This document shows, piece by piece, positions 52,601 through 62,937 of a stretch of DNA of 64,000 nt (positions within the stretch are counted from its first letter, which is position 1; every line of letters begins with the position of its first letter). The translations under genes were made by a program, and so were the position numbers. This DNA comes from Bactericera cockerelli. Taxonomy: Eukaryota; Arthropoda; Insecta; Hemiptera; Triozidae. Below the pieces are notes generated by a model. It did no database searches. It saw only the letters and a list, made by a program, of their open reading frames with translations, and was not told the origin of the DNA. The stretch lies in NCBI GenBank assembly GCA_024516035.1, contig CM044955.1:53828948-53892947 (forward strand), read 5' to 3'.

Positions 52601-55600
52601 GGCCGCCCGGGCGTCCAGAGCACCGGCGTACGCCTCACCCAACGACTCAAAGAAACCTCACACGAAACCGTCGTCCAGGGAAAAGAGTCCGCCCACTGCT
52701 AGTGATAAATGTGGTTCAGAGAAACAGCAAACAGCGTGTCCTAGTAAAAGTGATAAAAGTGGTTCAGAGAAACAGCAAACAGCGTCTAAAAGCACTGATC
52801 TTACCGAAAAAGTGACGGATACCACGACTGACCGCAAAGCATCTAAAACCACTTCGACTGGCTCCGAAATACCGACCCCCCCTCCGAGGCCAAAGAGCCC
52901 CCACAGCAAGAGCCCTTCCAAGAAGGGCTACGCCCACTGCTACGAAGGGCACCGGAACAGTGCCACAGTGAAGGGCGTCAACTTCCTGGGCCCCCGCTCG
53001 GAGTATGTGGTGTCGGGGTCGGATGATGGGTACATCTACATCTGGGACAGGAGGACCCAGGCCATTGTGAACTGGCTGAGGGGGGATGACCATGGGGTGG
53101 TAAGTGGAACTGTTTGTTTAAGTTATCATATTTGTGTTAATCACTTTCGTAATATCACAACTACGCACACTCGCTTTACTAAATCTACGCTGAAACCGGG
53201 ACTTGAACCACCGACCTCCAGATTACAAGTCCGCCGCCTTATCGATCGAGCTACTGAGGTCGGATGGTAAGTGGAACTGTTTTTAACCCATTGCCTACCA
53301 AGCCGTGTTTATGAAACTTGCCCTGGGGACCAAGGGTATTTTCCTCAAAATCTCCTGTCTAGCATGTGGTGCAACACGCGGTCCCCCAGACAAAAAACCC
53401 ATATTTCCTTGCCACTAAGGACCGTGTATATGTATAGCATATGTGCTAGACAAATTGTCTTGCATATATGCTATACATGGTACCCAAGAAGGTTAAAACG
53501 TGTCTAGCATATATGCAACCCCGGTACCCCAGGCAATACCAGTGTCTTGCAAATGTGCTACCCATGGTAGGCAATGGGTTAATCATTGTTTGTCCCGGTA
53601 GCTCAGTGGTCTAGGCGTCAGGCTGGTAATCCAGAGGTCGCGGATCCCATCCATACTAATGAATTCCGTAGCATGTCATACGCTAACGTTACGCGTTACA
53701 TAACGAAGGTGCCAGGATAAGACTAAAGGCAGAATTAATAGACGTTTTTGTAATACCTCTGTGGTGCTAAGTCACGGATTGCGTACTGTGTAAGATAGGA
53801 AAAACCGACGCTTAGCAATGACTTGTGATGTAGAATTTGTCTATTTATTTCGCCCTAAGTTTCTAAAAATTTCATCGAAATTGGTACCCGAACCACTGAC
53901 TTCCTGGTTTTGTCGCCTTATCCATCAAGCTAAAGGGTATTCTTCTGATGTGGTAACGTTGCTAGAGTAACTTGTAATGTAAACAATCTTGCGCATGAAT
54001 CCGTGATCTGTGGGTCCGTGTATTTTTCATTTCTTTGAGTATGTGACAGCATAATATTAAAACTCTGAGGATTAGGTGGTAGAAAATGTTTTGAACATTT
54101 ACCTTCCACTAACAAATCAATATTATTATACACTGACGATGCCGTAACTGGCGAAGAAGCGAACGTAAAATAGAAAATTAAGTTAAAAAAGCCAAGTGTT
54201 TTCATCTTCATTTTTTTTTTTTACTTAGAGTTGTGTATAACTTCCTGAGACCTTATGAAATTTCAGTATTATTGTCTGTCCTGGTAGCTCAGTGTTAAAG
54301 GCGGCACTCTGTGAATCCAAAGACTCCAGAGGTCGTCGGTTCGAAACCCAGCTGGGACATGACAATTTGTCCTCCCAATTCGGATTTTTACCACATAATA
54401 ATATGTCTTGGGCTTACTGCTGGAATAATGGGACTTTAATAGTCCTAATGGGGCAGTATAAATAAGGCGATATTATTATTGCTTCCCAGGTGAACGTGAT
54501 AGAGCCTCACCCCGACACACCTGTGATGGCCACTAGTGGTCTGGACTACAACGTGAAGATCTGGGTGCCGTCCAGTGAGCAACCGCCTACCTTCAAGGGC
54601 CTGAAGAAGGTGAGTTAGTCCTTCAATTGTTTTTCTTTTTTGTATGTAATTAATTCTAATGAATAACTTTCGCAACCAAAGTCGCAGTATATTTACACAT
54701 ACTTAATATAAAACAAACCAACATGTACATAATGTAAAAGTTACTTTACATGAAAAAAACTTAGAGTAAAATAAAAGAGGAGAATGACACAATTTATATA
54801 AATGAAGCATGTAAAATGATGAAGAAGATTAAAGCGCCTAAAAGGAAAAAATAAAATTATTCATTACATAATTGAACAGATAAGTTTCAATTTTACTTCC
54901 GAGAAATTTCTAATATTAGAAATCGGATGTATTGTTCGTTTTTGTAAAAAAAATATTTTTTTGCTCCGATTTCAATTTTTATAACTTTATTTGAGACTTT
55001 GACCACATAATAATGACAACAAAAACAACTGCTGGAGCATAGGGACTTATTAGTCTTAGGGCGAAATTAATAGACAAATTCTGTATCACAAGTCACTGCT
55101 AAGTGTTGGTTTTCCCTATCTTACACAGTACGCAATCCGTGACTTAGCGCCACAGAGGTATTACAAAAACGTCTATTAATTCCGCCCTAAATCTTGCAGT
55201 ATATATATAAGTGTCTATTATTATTATTATAAATGTTTCATTTCGTAATTTACTATTTCAGGCTATTATTATTATAAATGTTTCATTTCGTAATCTACCA
55301 TTTCAGGCCATCCTACTGAACGAGAAGAAGCGAGATCTGGTGGGCTCCATCCCAATGCACTCTCATCTGCGCTGGCTGTGGCAGGGCACCTTCGATTCCA
55401 CCCTGGCTGATGTCGAGGATGCTGCCTCTATGGTGAGTAGCGGGGGTTCCGTCAGTGAAGTTTTCTAGTCGAAGATGCTGCCTCTATGGTGAGTAGCGGG
55501 GGTTCCATCAGTACAGTTTTCTAGTCGAAGATGCTGCCTCTATGGTGAGTAGCGGGGGTTCCGTCAGTAAAGTTTTCTATCCCGGACTTTATTATTATTC

Positions 55601-56708
55601 AACAGTTTTGTTCAATATTTATTTACATTTTTTATGTAAAGGTACAGTGAAAAGGTATAATTAATGAAAGGTAAACAAAGTTTGATCAAGGCTGGTGATA
55701 ATGCCTTTGGCATTCTCTTCACTTTACGGGTTCGAATCCAAGCAGAGTCAGAATTTTTGTTGTCAATGGTGGAGTTAGAATATTATTCTGAAGAAAATTA
55801 TGTGAACAGGAAAGTTGATAAATTTGAGGTGGGGGACTAAGGAAAGGAGGGAAACCCGAGCTTAGGTGAAGAAATAATTTAGAGGAAGATTTGAGAGAGA
55901 ACAGGGATACCCTACCCAGAAACAAGTGGAGGACTAGACTTGATCAAATCAACGCCTACCCCAATTAGCTTGGAAAGAAAGAAGAAGAAAAAAGTATTGT
56001 GATCGGCTTATTTCTATTGATATTGAGCTGATATCATTTCTAGACAAATTAGACCCTTCTGATACCTACCTAACGGTACTCCACATACTATCCTGTGTCT
56101 TACACACCAACATCCGCGCCTCTCTCCCTGCTCCCCCGGCACTGGCAGACAGTACCGGGAGCGTCGATGCTATGATCGAATACTTGAGAGCTCTTAAACT
56201 GTACAACATGATCTAAAATTAGGGAATCGGCGCGAACCTGTCTGTCGACAAGGTTAAAAAAAGTTATTTTTTATCAAAGTGTATTTCCCCCTATTCTTTG
56301 TATATATTTTATTCCTTTTCGTTTCTCCTTTTTTTTATGTCTTTATTGTTTTTTTCTTTTCTTCTATTTTATGTTTTTTTTCTATCTTATATCTCTCACA
56401 TTATTTTAGTTAGGCTTTTAAAAGGGTTGGGTGGAAGAGATTGCCACAGGCAATAACCCGGCCTTTAGGTAGGACATTTCTCTCTTTTTTTCCTTCTTGT
56501 ATATTTGTTTAATCTTTTTGTTTTTCTTTATATTTCATTGTGTTCTACTGTATATATTTTTTGTTCTACCTAATAAAGCTAAAAAAAAAATGTATGTGTG
56601 TGTATGACAAAATATTTTCATACTTTTTTATTTCAGGACAGGATGGACGATGGTGACGAGGACTCAGATATTGATATAGACGATCCACGCCAGTGCACAT
56701 CTTCATAG
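43673..56708 (+). CDS. DCAF8: DDB1- and CUL4-associated factor 8 (WDR42A) orthologue
   Basis: Twelve coding exons: 43673-43802, 44008-44168, 44626-44974, 47663-47816, 48725-48908, 49929-50090, 50889-51049, 51626-51806, 52473-53099, 54490-54609, 55307-55432 and 56637-56708 (TAG). Phases agree throughout, giving about 808 codons. DCAF8 is a WD40 substrate receptor of CUL4-DDB1 ubiquitin ligases. The N-terminal third is acidic and Ser-rich (EDDDDDEDDSWMDSLDSDLE). WD repeats begin at about residue 295: HRGCVNALDFHPRGNLLAS, VVIWDWARGRSLYSY with GHSSNVFQSKW, ILSVGEDGKVLSVDIREN, EFIVAGEDTQVHLFDRRF, EILASYNDEKIYLF, GHRNSATVKGVNFLGPRSEY with YIYIWDRRTQ, and VMATSGLDYNVKIWVPS. FDRR and WDRR fit DDB1-binding WDxR boxes. 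A Ser/Lys/Pro insert of about 110 residues lies in exon 9. Exon 3 reads in two frames: the entry frame stops at 44665-44667, the +1 frame carries EPEKPEDLELSYQNK, and the original frame resumes before 44800. The exon 1 to 2 join is inferred from phase. Confidence 0.93.
45500..45770. repeat. ~55-bp minisatellite in DCAF8 intron 3
   Basis: About five units built from TATGTAAGGTAAACATAGGG and AATTCAAATATGGGGTTAAG. Similar words (ATGGGGA, CATGGGG) recur in the A/G-rich stretch at 46440-46800. The stretch 44975-45499 is AT-rich with nothing else seen. Confidence 0.8.
45846..46250 (-). CDS. Unrecognised Pro/Ser/Ala-rich ORF, GC-rich island
   Basis: An open frame on the minus strand encodes at least 111 residues from ATG at 46181, and the frame stays open upstream to about 46237. 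It contains IQRMVAALETLAEHATHRCC, a Ser/Pro/Ala linker, and a basic tail SMEEIINSVARDPSIVP then RTQTRAAGRPYKRP. The block 45840-46250 is far richer in GC than the intron around it, which suggests an inserted element such as a retroelement or DNA transposon accessory ORF. A stop (TAG) lies just upstream next to a plausible acceptor. No family recognised. Confidence 0.35.
47137..47548. mobile_element. Foldback element with tRNA-like centre
   Basis: Arms of about 160 bp are inverted copies: left GTAGCCATGAAACAG, GTGGTCTGTGTTGTAGC, CCCTCCCCTCTGATGG, AGGTGCTGGGT; right is the mirror image ending GGCTAC. The centre (47295-47365) has a tRNA-like A-box (CTCAGTGGTTAAGCACTCGC), a GCC triplet where a tRNA-Gly anticodon would sit, and a B-box (GGGTTCGATCCCC). 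It lies in DCAF8 intron 3. A lone arm-like piece occurs at 62775-62840. Confidence 0.75.
47985..48119 (-). repeat. tRNA-related SINE, family D
   Basis: Matches 16660-16840 in the same orientation: TTTACATCCATGCCATTCCG, TGGATTCGAACCTGCAACCT, AACCACTGAGCCACGGAGGT. Located in DCAF8 intron 4. Confidence 0.7.
48193..48445. repeat. Two family C SINEs, short reversed and full forward
   Basis: 48193-48248 is a short reversed copy; 48300-48445 is a full plus-strand copy (GACCTCAGTAGCTTGATCGA, GGAGGTCGGTGGTTCAAGTC, GTGATATCACGAAAGTGATT). Both are in DCAF8 intron 4. Confidence 0.75.
49087..49464. mobile_element. ~375-bp MITE, copy 2
   Basis: Same element as 3528-3901, differing by scattered substitutions and short indels, with ends GCCTCTGATAACACAAAGAG and GTGTTATCAGAGGC. 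It lies in DCAF8 intron 5. Confidence 0.8.
50191..50405 (+). mobile_element. LINE 3' end in DCAF8 intron 6
   Basis: AAAGGGTTGGGTGGAAGAGA, TTGCCATAGGCAATAACCCC, then TTAGCTAGGACATAATATGT, an AT-rich tail, AATAAAGCG and a T-run. It is truncated at its 5' end. Confidence 0.7.
51053..51330. repeat. ~70-bp tandem repeat beginning at exon 7 donor
   Basis: Four units of TATGACTCGAGGATAGCTGA, GGAGATAATACCAGACTCAA, TATGTGTGAGCCCCTCAAAT. The first unit starts inside the GTAAGTATGAC donor of DCAF8 exon 7. Confidence 0.85.
51820..51870 (+). mobile_element. Short LINE 3' fragment beside exon 8
   Basis: GGTTGGGTGGAAGAGATTGC, CGCAGGCGATATCCCCGCCC lies 13 bases after the exon 8 donor. It is a truncated copy of the family at 50191 and 56425. 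Confidence 0.6.
52129..52387. mobile_element. hAT-type MITE in DCAF8 intron 8
   Basis: A 259-bp element from CAGGCGCGGCCGGTG to CACCGGCCGCGCCTG (15-bp perfect inverted ends). It is flanked by the exact 8-bp duplication CTGGAGAC (52121-52128 and 52388-52395). The CAG ends and 8-bp target fit hAT. It ends 85 bp before exon 9. Confidence 0.9.
53128..53266 (-). repeat. tRNA-related SINE, family C
   Basis: Reversed family C copy (GTGTTAATCACTTTCGTAAT, GACCTCCAG, CGATCGAGCTACTGAGGTC). It is followed by TGGTAAGTGGAACTGTTT, a repeat of the exon 9 donor region at 53097-53113, so that repeated stretch is the insertion's target duplication. Confidence 0.8.
53287..53578. mobile_element. piggyBac-type MITE in DCAF8 intron 9
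   Basis: A 292-bp element, CCCATTGCCTACCA to TGGTAGGCAATGGG, flanked by exact TTAA at 53283-53286 and 53579-53582. Internal words such as GCATATATGC and CTAGCATAT recur several times. Confidence 0.9.
53590..53660 (+). repeat. tRNA-like SINE head, family B
   Basis: TGTCCCGGTAGCTCAGTGGT, then GGTAATCCAGAGGTCGCGGA. The acceptor stem is not completed, so it is not a tRNA gene. Confidence 0.6.
53728..53855. mobile_element. PIF/Harbinger-type MITE, copy 7
   Basis: GGCAGAATTAATAGACGTTT to TTTATTTCGCCC, same core as the other copies, inside DCAF8 intron 9. Confidence 0.8.
54283..54475 (+). repeat. tRNA-related SINE, family B (full)
   Basis: TGTCCTGGTAGCTCAGTGTT, CGTCGGTTCGAAACCCAGC, TGGGACATGACAATTTGTCC, then CTGGAATAATGGGACTTTAA and GCAGTATAAATAAGGCG with a (TTA)n end. 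It ends 15 bases before exon 10. Confidence 0.8.
55059..55187. mobile_element. PIF/Harbinger-type MITE, copy 8
   Basis: GGGCGAAATTAATAGACAAA to GTCTATTAATTCCGCCC in DCAF8 intron 10, directly after a family B tail piece at 54995-55056. Confidence 0.85.
55410..55575 (+). repeat. 56-bp triplication of the exon 11 donor region
   Basis: The end of DCAF8 exon 11 and its donor (GATGCTGCCTCTATG then GTGAGTAGCGGGGGTTCC) are repeated three times at a 56-bp step. Donors therefore start at 55433, 55489 and 55545. Using a downstream donor would add VSSGGSVSEVF and then a TAG. Confidence 0.9.
55576..56424. other. DCAF8 intron 11 interior
   Basis: AT-rich sequence with a possible LINE-tail hairpin piece at 55685-55725 (GGTGATAATGCCTTTGGCAT). 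No exon recognised. Confidence 0.4.
56425..56590 (+). mobile_element. LINE 3' end with poly(A) in DCAF8 intron 11
   Basis: GGGTTGGGTGGAAGAGATTG, CCACAGGCAATAACCCGGCC, T-rich tail, AATAAAGCT and A10. It ends 46 bases before the last coding exon, and its AATAAA is in sense orientation. Confidence 0.75.
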
Positions 56709-57272
56709 TACTATCCCAGCCACATGTAATTGCGACCGTTGGTCTAACTGTTTTTTATTTCGGCCCTTGTTACTATCCTCTTCGCGCGTAGCGTCAGCGC
56801 AAAGGGACTACCTGCCTTGCACTGACAGCCTCAATAGAGCACTACCTATCCTAGACATAGTCGGGGTAAGTCAACAACACCTCGAAACAGGCTGGTACTA
56901 CTTATAAGGTACAATAACCCGTAATTAATTGCTTCAGAGCGATACGACCATGCAGTTGAAAGCGACGTTAAAAAAATAATAATAGTAAAAAAAAAAAAAT
57001 GCAACAGACAGTTCCGTTTTAAAGTACCGAAAAAGAGAAAGACTATATATTAATATGTATCAATAAATGAAAAAGTACCGAAGAGGACCTGAAAATGTCA
57101 CATATACCTTTTTGAGGTTTCACTATTTGAGTGAAAAAATCAGTTTGAAAATCATGATCAAGGATATTTTACTATTTAAAACTTTCAGTTGAACAAGAAC
57201 TTGCTAACTCTTATTTTTAGTCATTTGAATAAGGTCCTGCGACATTATTCTCAATCAATTTAAACAACCTCA
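56709..57272. other. DCAF8 3' flank with SINE family A end
   Basis: 56935-56998 carries ATACGACCATGCAGTTGAAA, GCGACGTTAAA and poly(A), a plus-strand family A 3' end. A possible polyadenylation signal AATAAA lies at 57062. Confidence 0.5.
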
Positions 57273-57274
57273 GA

Positions 57275-57330
57275 AGTCTATAAGGTAGTGGACTAGTAAC
57301 CTGGAGGTCGGTGGTTCGAGTCCCAAGCAT
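57275..57330 (+). repeat. SINE family C fragment
   Basis: AGGTAGTGGACTAGTAACCT then GGAGGTCGGTGGTTCGAGTC matches the head of family C. Confidence 0.6.
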
Positions 57331-57449
57331 TGGAAAAATTCACAAGGCGGAATTGAACAGATATACATACATGGCTAAACGGATGATTTTCTTTGTGATT
57401 TTGTTATTGTAAAGGTTTAAGAATTGATTTATATTACTTTAAATGACCG

Positions 57450-57609
57450 GGTCGAGATTCGCGCGCTAGCTCAGAGAACGCAATGAGTTTCCACCAATCA
57501 CAGCACTGCATGGAGTGGGTAGCACAGTATAGGATTCTCTATACAGCTCTGTGATTGGTGGAAAGTTCATGCCCGCTCCGAGCGCGTAGCTAGCTTGAGT
57601 ATCTCGACC
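57450..57609. mobile_element. 160-bp MITE with GGTCGAGAT ends
   Basis: GGTCGAGATTCGCGCGCTAGC at the left and GAGTATCTCGACC at the right form imperfect inverted ends. Inside, CCACCAATCACAG is mirrored by CTGTGATTGGTGG. A diverged copy lies at 34555-34668. Confidence 0.75.
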
Positions 57610-57662
57610 TGGCTATTAGAAGCGTTGGTACTATTAGATTTTTTGTTTTGTTTTTATAAATA

Positions 57663-58740
57663 ACTAGCGGGTTACACCCGCCGCTTCGCCAGCCCATCAA
57701 ACACACACAACGCACACACACACCCACCCACACACACACATCCACATACACACATCCACACACACCCACACACACGCACACACACGCACACACGCACACA
57801 CACACACACACACACATACCCCACACACCACACACCACACACCCACACACACACACACACACCACACACACACACCACACACACCACACACACACACCAC
57901 ACACACACACCACACACACACACCACACACACACACCACACACACCACACACACACACACACACACCACACACACACCACACACACACACACACCACACA
58001 CACCACACACACCACACACACACACACACACACACCACACACACACACACACCACACCACACACACACACACACCACAACACACACCACACACACACACA
58101 CCACACACACACACACAAAATGTCATTTAGGTTTGAAAAAAAACCTGAATATTTTTTGTCGCCCATCTATTTTCTGGCCTTCCCCGGCGTAGCTCAAGAA
58201 TGGCTCATCAGAATTTCGCGATCAATATGTCAAATGAAAGCCTAAACCCTTGCCTAAAACTTTCTCGCTCTGAGTTGATAGGTCGTCACTTCAAATTTCG
58301 AGAAAAAATGTCATTTAGGTCAAAAAACGTGAATATTTTACATGTTACCCATCCATTTTTTTACCTTACCCGGCGTAGCTCAAGAACGGCTCATCAGAAA
58401 TTCGCGATCGATATGTCAATTGAAAACTCAAGCCCTTGCCTAAAACTTTCTCGCTTTGAGTTGATAGGTCGTCGCGACAAATTTCGAGAAAAAATGTCAT
58501 TTATGTCAAAAAACGTGCATTTTTTTTGCGTCACCCATCTATTTTTTATCCTTACTCATTGTAGCTTAACCTCAGGGAGATATAATCTAGCCTAGAAGAA
58601 TTTCCTGATCCAAGCGGACCTATGTGCAAAATTTCAGGTTTCTCGGTCAAACGGTGTGGATTTGTATAAAGAACATACATACATACACACACACACACAT
58701 ACATACAGACAGCTTTCTTTTATAGATATAGATATTGTAC
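57663..58740. repeat. RTE-like repeat with (CA)n array and internal tandem units
   Basis: Starts CTAGCGGGTTACACCCGCCG CTTCGCC in two adjoining parts, then a CACA/CCACAC microsatellite at 57700-58117. Three diverged ~120-bp units follow (CCGGCGTAGCTCAAGAATGG, TCGCGATCAATATGTCAA, GAGTTGATAGGTCGTC) at 58140-58560. The end has GTGCAAAATTTCAGGTTTCT and ACATACAGACAGCTTTCTTT. This style is common for RTE-type LINE or SINE tails in arthropods. The Cys/Val frames on the minus strand are microsatellite artefacts. Confidence 0.65.
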
Positions 58741-59004
58741 AGGACAGTTGAAAAATAAAAGTTTATATTTTGTAATTACTGAAAAAAGTTTTGATTCTTT
58801 TACTCACTCTTTTGCATAATAAATGGTAGTTTCTGATTATGTTGATGACATTAATTGCAAATGCCGAGAAGTAGTGATAGCCTTTGTTGAGGTTAGGAAC
58901 GTTGACGACTCCAAGTGGTCCTGTGGGGTAGACGCATCCATCAAGAGGACCAATGAGGTCAAGACAACATCTGATCAAAACACCCTGTTAGTATACTTTA
59001 CACG

Positions 59005-59240
59005 GGGTCTTTTATCGTCTCTTTCCACTGCTCAGACGGGATTTTTACCCTTCATTCGCTGAAAACTTACAAACCAGCTACACAGAATTAACCCCACCCA
59101 GCTTGGGTTTGTCCGGGAATAGCTAGTATCACGGCGCGACGGTTCGAATTCGAATGGTCACCCCATCCAAATTCTAACCTCGCTGGACGTTGCTTAGCTA
59201 GTGAGTGACAGAACGAGAGCTGACTGGACGCTTATTATCG
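59005..59240 (-). repeat. SINE family A copy
   Basis: ATCGTCTCTTTCCACTGCTC, AGACGGGATTTTTACCCTTC, AACCTCGCTGGACGTTGCTT follow the order of 1-205. Confidence 0.7.
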
Positions 59241-61318
59241 TTCTAGTTCCAAGCGGATCACCGAAATTATTGTCTTTATATTGTCTTATTTTATAGTCTG
59301 GTAATTCTGCCACTGATAGTTACTTCTTCAACTAACTAATGCCATCCAAAGGGGCAATAGCTCGAGCATCAGAGGCACGCTTCCTCTCGGTAATGAGTTG
59401 GAAGAAATATTTTACCTTTGAAATATAGTAGTACCTAACATTACAGAACATATAAACTAATCATTGAAACCCCACGAGACAGACATCCTGAATACCGCGT
59501 AGATTCTATTCTACCCAGCCGGGATTCAAAACCGGGTATAGGACGGAGGCGCTCGAGCCCGGTGATTAATCTCAGATATAAATAATTCACACACACAAAA
59601 TGTGAATTAAAAAAAGACCCTCAATCTAACAAAAAATCTGAAAAAGAAAGAAAAACATAGAATTTCATGGACGGTACAAAACATACTCGTTTGTACAGGA
59701 AGTATGGAAAAAGTCTTGCATGAATGAGTAGCAGAAACTAACCCAAAATTTTCTATAGGTACCAATGTAAACAAACAATTCTTGAGAAAAAAAAAATCAA
59801 CATGGGATATAACTTGGTTTTTATTTTGAGTTAAAAGAATTATTTATGACTATGTAGTTGAAAGCAATGATAAATACTAAAATTTTAAACATCCTATTAA
59901 TATTCAATTCTCACCAGATGTTGAACTTTTGTTTTGGAAATAAACATTATTTTAATTTTTCATAGGTAGATAATATAAGTATCTTTTACTTCTATTTCTT
60001 TCTTCTTTCAACAAGACATTTTTACAAACTTCCTGTATAATTTAATATATTTCTGTAAACAGTTTAATATATTTCTATAAAAGTTAGTAATAAACTAAGT
60101 TAAGTAATAGGCAACGAGCTTGTCGTATTTATGACACAAATTTTAAAAAGAGAAAGAAAAACATTCTTCCGATATCTTTAGATGAAATCGGAAGAAATTA
60201 AATATTGCCAAATATGGACCTCTTGATTGACACAGAATGGATTGTAACAATAATAACAATAATCGGGTATATAGGAGGACTGGGTAGTGCTCTTTTTCTC
60301 AAGATGTTATAAATTTGAGAGTTAAAAGAAAAGTAAATGGTATGTTAACGGGCTTCTAGGTTTTCCAATATGAAATCAATAATAGTATTATGTCTCAAAC
60401 TCAATAGGTTAATGTTTTAAATAATAAAATTTAAAGAGTTAAAACCATATTGCAAGAAATTGTGTTAATATATAAATAATAATACTCTTTAGTGGGAGGT
60501 AACCACCAGGCGAAGGTAATGCTCGAAGCATTTTCTACCACCTAACCTAGAGTCTTATTATTTTGTGGTCACACACTCCATCACATACTCAAATAGAAAA
60601 TTTCAAGAATTTGGTGGTATCTGATCCATGGATCCACGCGCTAGCTCGATTACATTGCAAGTCTAGAACCTTAGTTTTAGAGGAGAAGCCCTAACAAAAT
60701 GGTACAAATCAACTGAATTTTACCAAATAAATTAGCAAGGTAAAATGAAGTGGGAAAAATATGAGATATAGAAGCAACGACTATGATTGTTAGTCCTCTT
60801 CTTTAAATATCATTAAAAAGAAGATGAAAATATAATAAAAGCATCTAAAGATATGTTATAGAATATGAAAACGAAAAAAATAAACTCAGATATAAATATA
60901 TGCACAATCAGTTTTAAAATTAAATCGTAAAGATCTGAATTAAATAAATATAATCTAGGAGAGGTAAAGTTGAAAATAAGTAACGTTCAGATAAGTTCAA
61001 AGCCTTTTAAATGGTAAAACTTAATATCTTCTGTATACAATCTAATAATATCTAAATGTATCTTTTTTAAGTAAGAAAACACAGCGTAAAAAATAATGGT
61101 TACCATGTTATTATTAAACCGTAAAAAAAAACAATGAAGATGGAAAAGACGTCATCAAAGTCGAAAGAAGGCTCAGTACACTAGATGATGTATCAAGCAG
61201 TTTTTTTTCAAGAGGCAATATATTAAATGCAGAACTAAAGTTGGTAGAGAAATTGCTAAAATAAATTCTATAGATATTCTCTAAAACCTCTATAGGAATT
61301 ACTCTACTCTCTACTTTA
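59241..61318. other. Intergenic, one LINE-tail-like hairpin
   Basis: AT-rich. 60490-60540 has GGGAGGTAACCACCAGGCGA, AGGTAATGCTCGAAGCATTT, a hairpin also seen at 35912-35945 and 38525-38572. It is probably a second LINE 3' family. No gene recognised. Confidence 0.45.
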
Positions 61319-61542
61319 AGGCTGGTATGCAGACACGTTTTCTTTTTATCCCTATAGGGTTCACTGTAGGGTGGTCCCGAGCTTGCTATAGGGAATACTT
61401 CGACCTTGACAATTATTTCTTAAAGAAACATCTGAATGCGCATGCGCACAGGCGCTTCAAACAAACGTCTTTGCATAAAAAAATCAGCTGAAGGGACAAA
61501 TCACCCAGGCATCCCTACAGTGAGGACTCTGCATACCACCCT
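61319..61542. mobile_element. ~224-bp MITE with AGG(C/G)TGGTATGCAGA ends
   Basis: Left AGGCTGGTATGCAGACACG and right GACTCTGCATACCACCCT are imperfect inverted ends. The flanks TTA and TAA may be a 3-bp duplication. Internal ATCCCTATAGGG is palindromic. From 61543 to 62770 the sequence is AT-rich with nothing recognised. Confidence 0.6.
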
Positions 61543-62834
61543 AAACCTTTGTAAGAAACAACTATTATTCTCCTTTTATAAAAGAAGGAAAAAAATCGAA
61601 AAATATCGCATCTATGCTAAATATAAATTTACAAAATAACGTCATGTTCAACGGTCAAGCAAAAAATTAAACTGAAAAATACGTGTAATATACAATTTTT
61701 ATATAAAATTTAAACCCAAAAATCTCTGCCAAAACACAAGTTTTCTACGAAATTTTGTCTAAAATGAACGAAAAAAAATACCAATTCCTCATAAATTATG
61801 TATAAATATTAAATAGAAAAAAGCTAGATAAAAAATTATATAAAAATTGGAATTTTGATAAATTGAGCTTCGTTAAATAAGGAAGAATGTATAAAGCAAT
61901 GCAAGTGTTAGTACAGTCATAATAGGCTCATAATTTTAATGAACCATAATAGCCAATCAAGGGATACAATCAAATATCTCAAAATCCAATGAAGATGGAA
62001 AATTCGTATTTTCGCGTATTGTCCCGACTTCGGGAACAATTAGTTGGGAGGTCTGTAATTTTTCCAGGTGTCTTATAAGGTCACATTATTCATTTGTAAG
62101 TAGGTACTGTAGATGTACAGTAAAATATTGCACACAATAAATATTGCTGTCAAAACACGCCGTCTACAACAAATCCATTTTGATCATAAGTTTATGAAGT
62201 GCAGGCAGGGACAGAAAAACTTGCTTTGTTTAGACAGACAGGCCTGACGAGGGGCAATGTTGACAAAGTCCGTACTGATTCTGTCCTATTTCTTTCTTCA
62301 CTGACTATTTTTACTAGCTAAGGAATCCAATTATTGTATTATCAATAAATTTATAATACAGCAGATAAAAAAATCCTATTTTTGACTAATACAATTATAA
62401 ATAAATCCGTCTCTAATCAGTATAAACTCAGTATAAACAGAAAAGTGAGAAGTTGTACTAGATGTACATGAATATCAGATCTAGGTGTTAAGAGAAGTTA
62501 AGCAAAAAACAATATAAATACTCAAAACGGGAAAAAAAAAACAAATTTTGCAACAATCAACTTATACTGCACGGACTAAAGGCAACGGACTTCTGTTTGT
62601 AGACTGTTTCCTCTTAGGGTTATCAGAGTCACCTCTGTCACAAAGTTAAGAGAGTCTTCAATGTTTACAAACTAATATCAAGGTCACTCATGGATTCATC
62701 GCCTTAGGTAAAGGTCAGAGTAAAGACCTCAGAGTACATTAAAAAAATCGAGTCTTTCACAGCCTTTTTTCTTTTGTAGCCTGTGGTCTGTGTTGTAACA
62801 TAATAGCGGCAGCCGTTAGCTACGCCGAATTTTT

Positions 62835-62892
62835 CTGATGGTCCTTGGTTATACTGCCGGGGTAAAACTAAAAAGTCCCTTTACTGCCGCAG
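62835..62892 (-). repeat. SINE family B tail
   Basis: TGGTTATACTGCCGGGGTAA, AACTAAAAAGTCCCTTTACT, GCCGCAGTC matches the reversed tail of family B, next to a foldback-arm fragment (GTGGTCTGTGTTGTAAC at 62783). Confidence 0.55.
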
Positions 62893-62937
62893 TCAAATAG
62901 GTTTTATGCATTACATGTGTAAATTCATGTACATAAA

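Noticed and set aside
53590..53660. Possible tRNA genes (also 23803, 36718, 38440, 47295, 54283)
   Set aside because: A- and B-boxes are present but acceptor stems do not pair, and the copies share non-tRNA tails, so they are tRNA-derived SINEs.
57590..58166. Long Cys/Val-rich ORFs on the minus strand
   Set aside because: They are translations of the CACA/CCACAC microsatellite in several frames.
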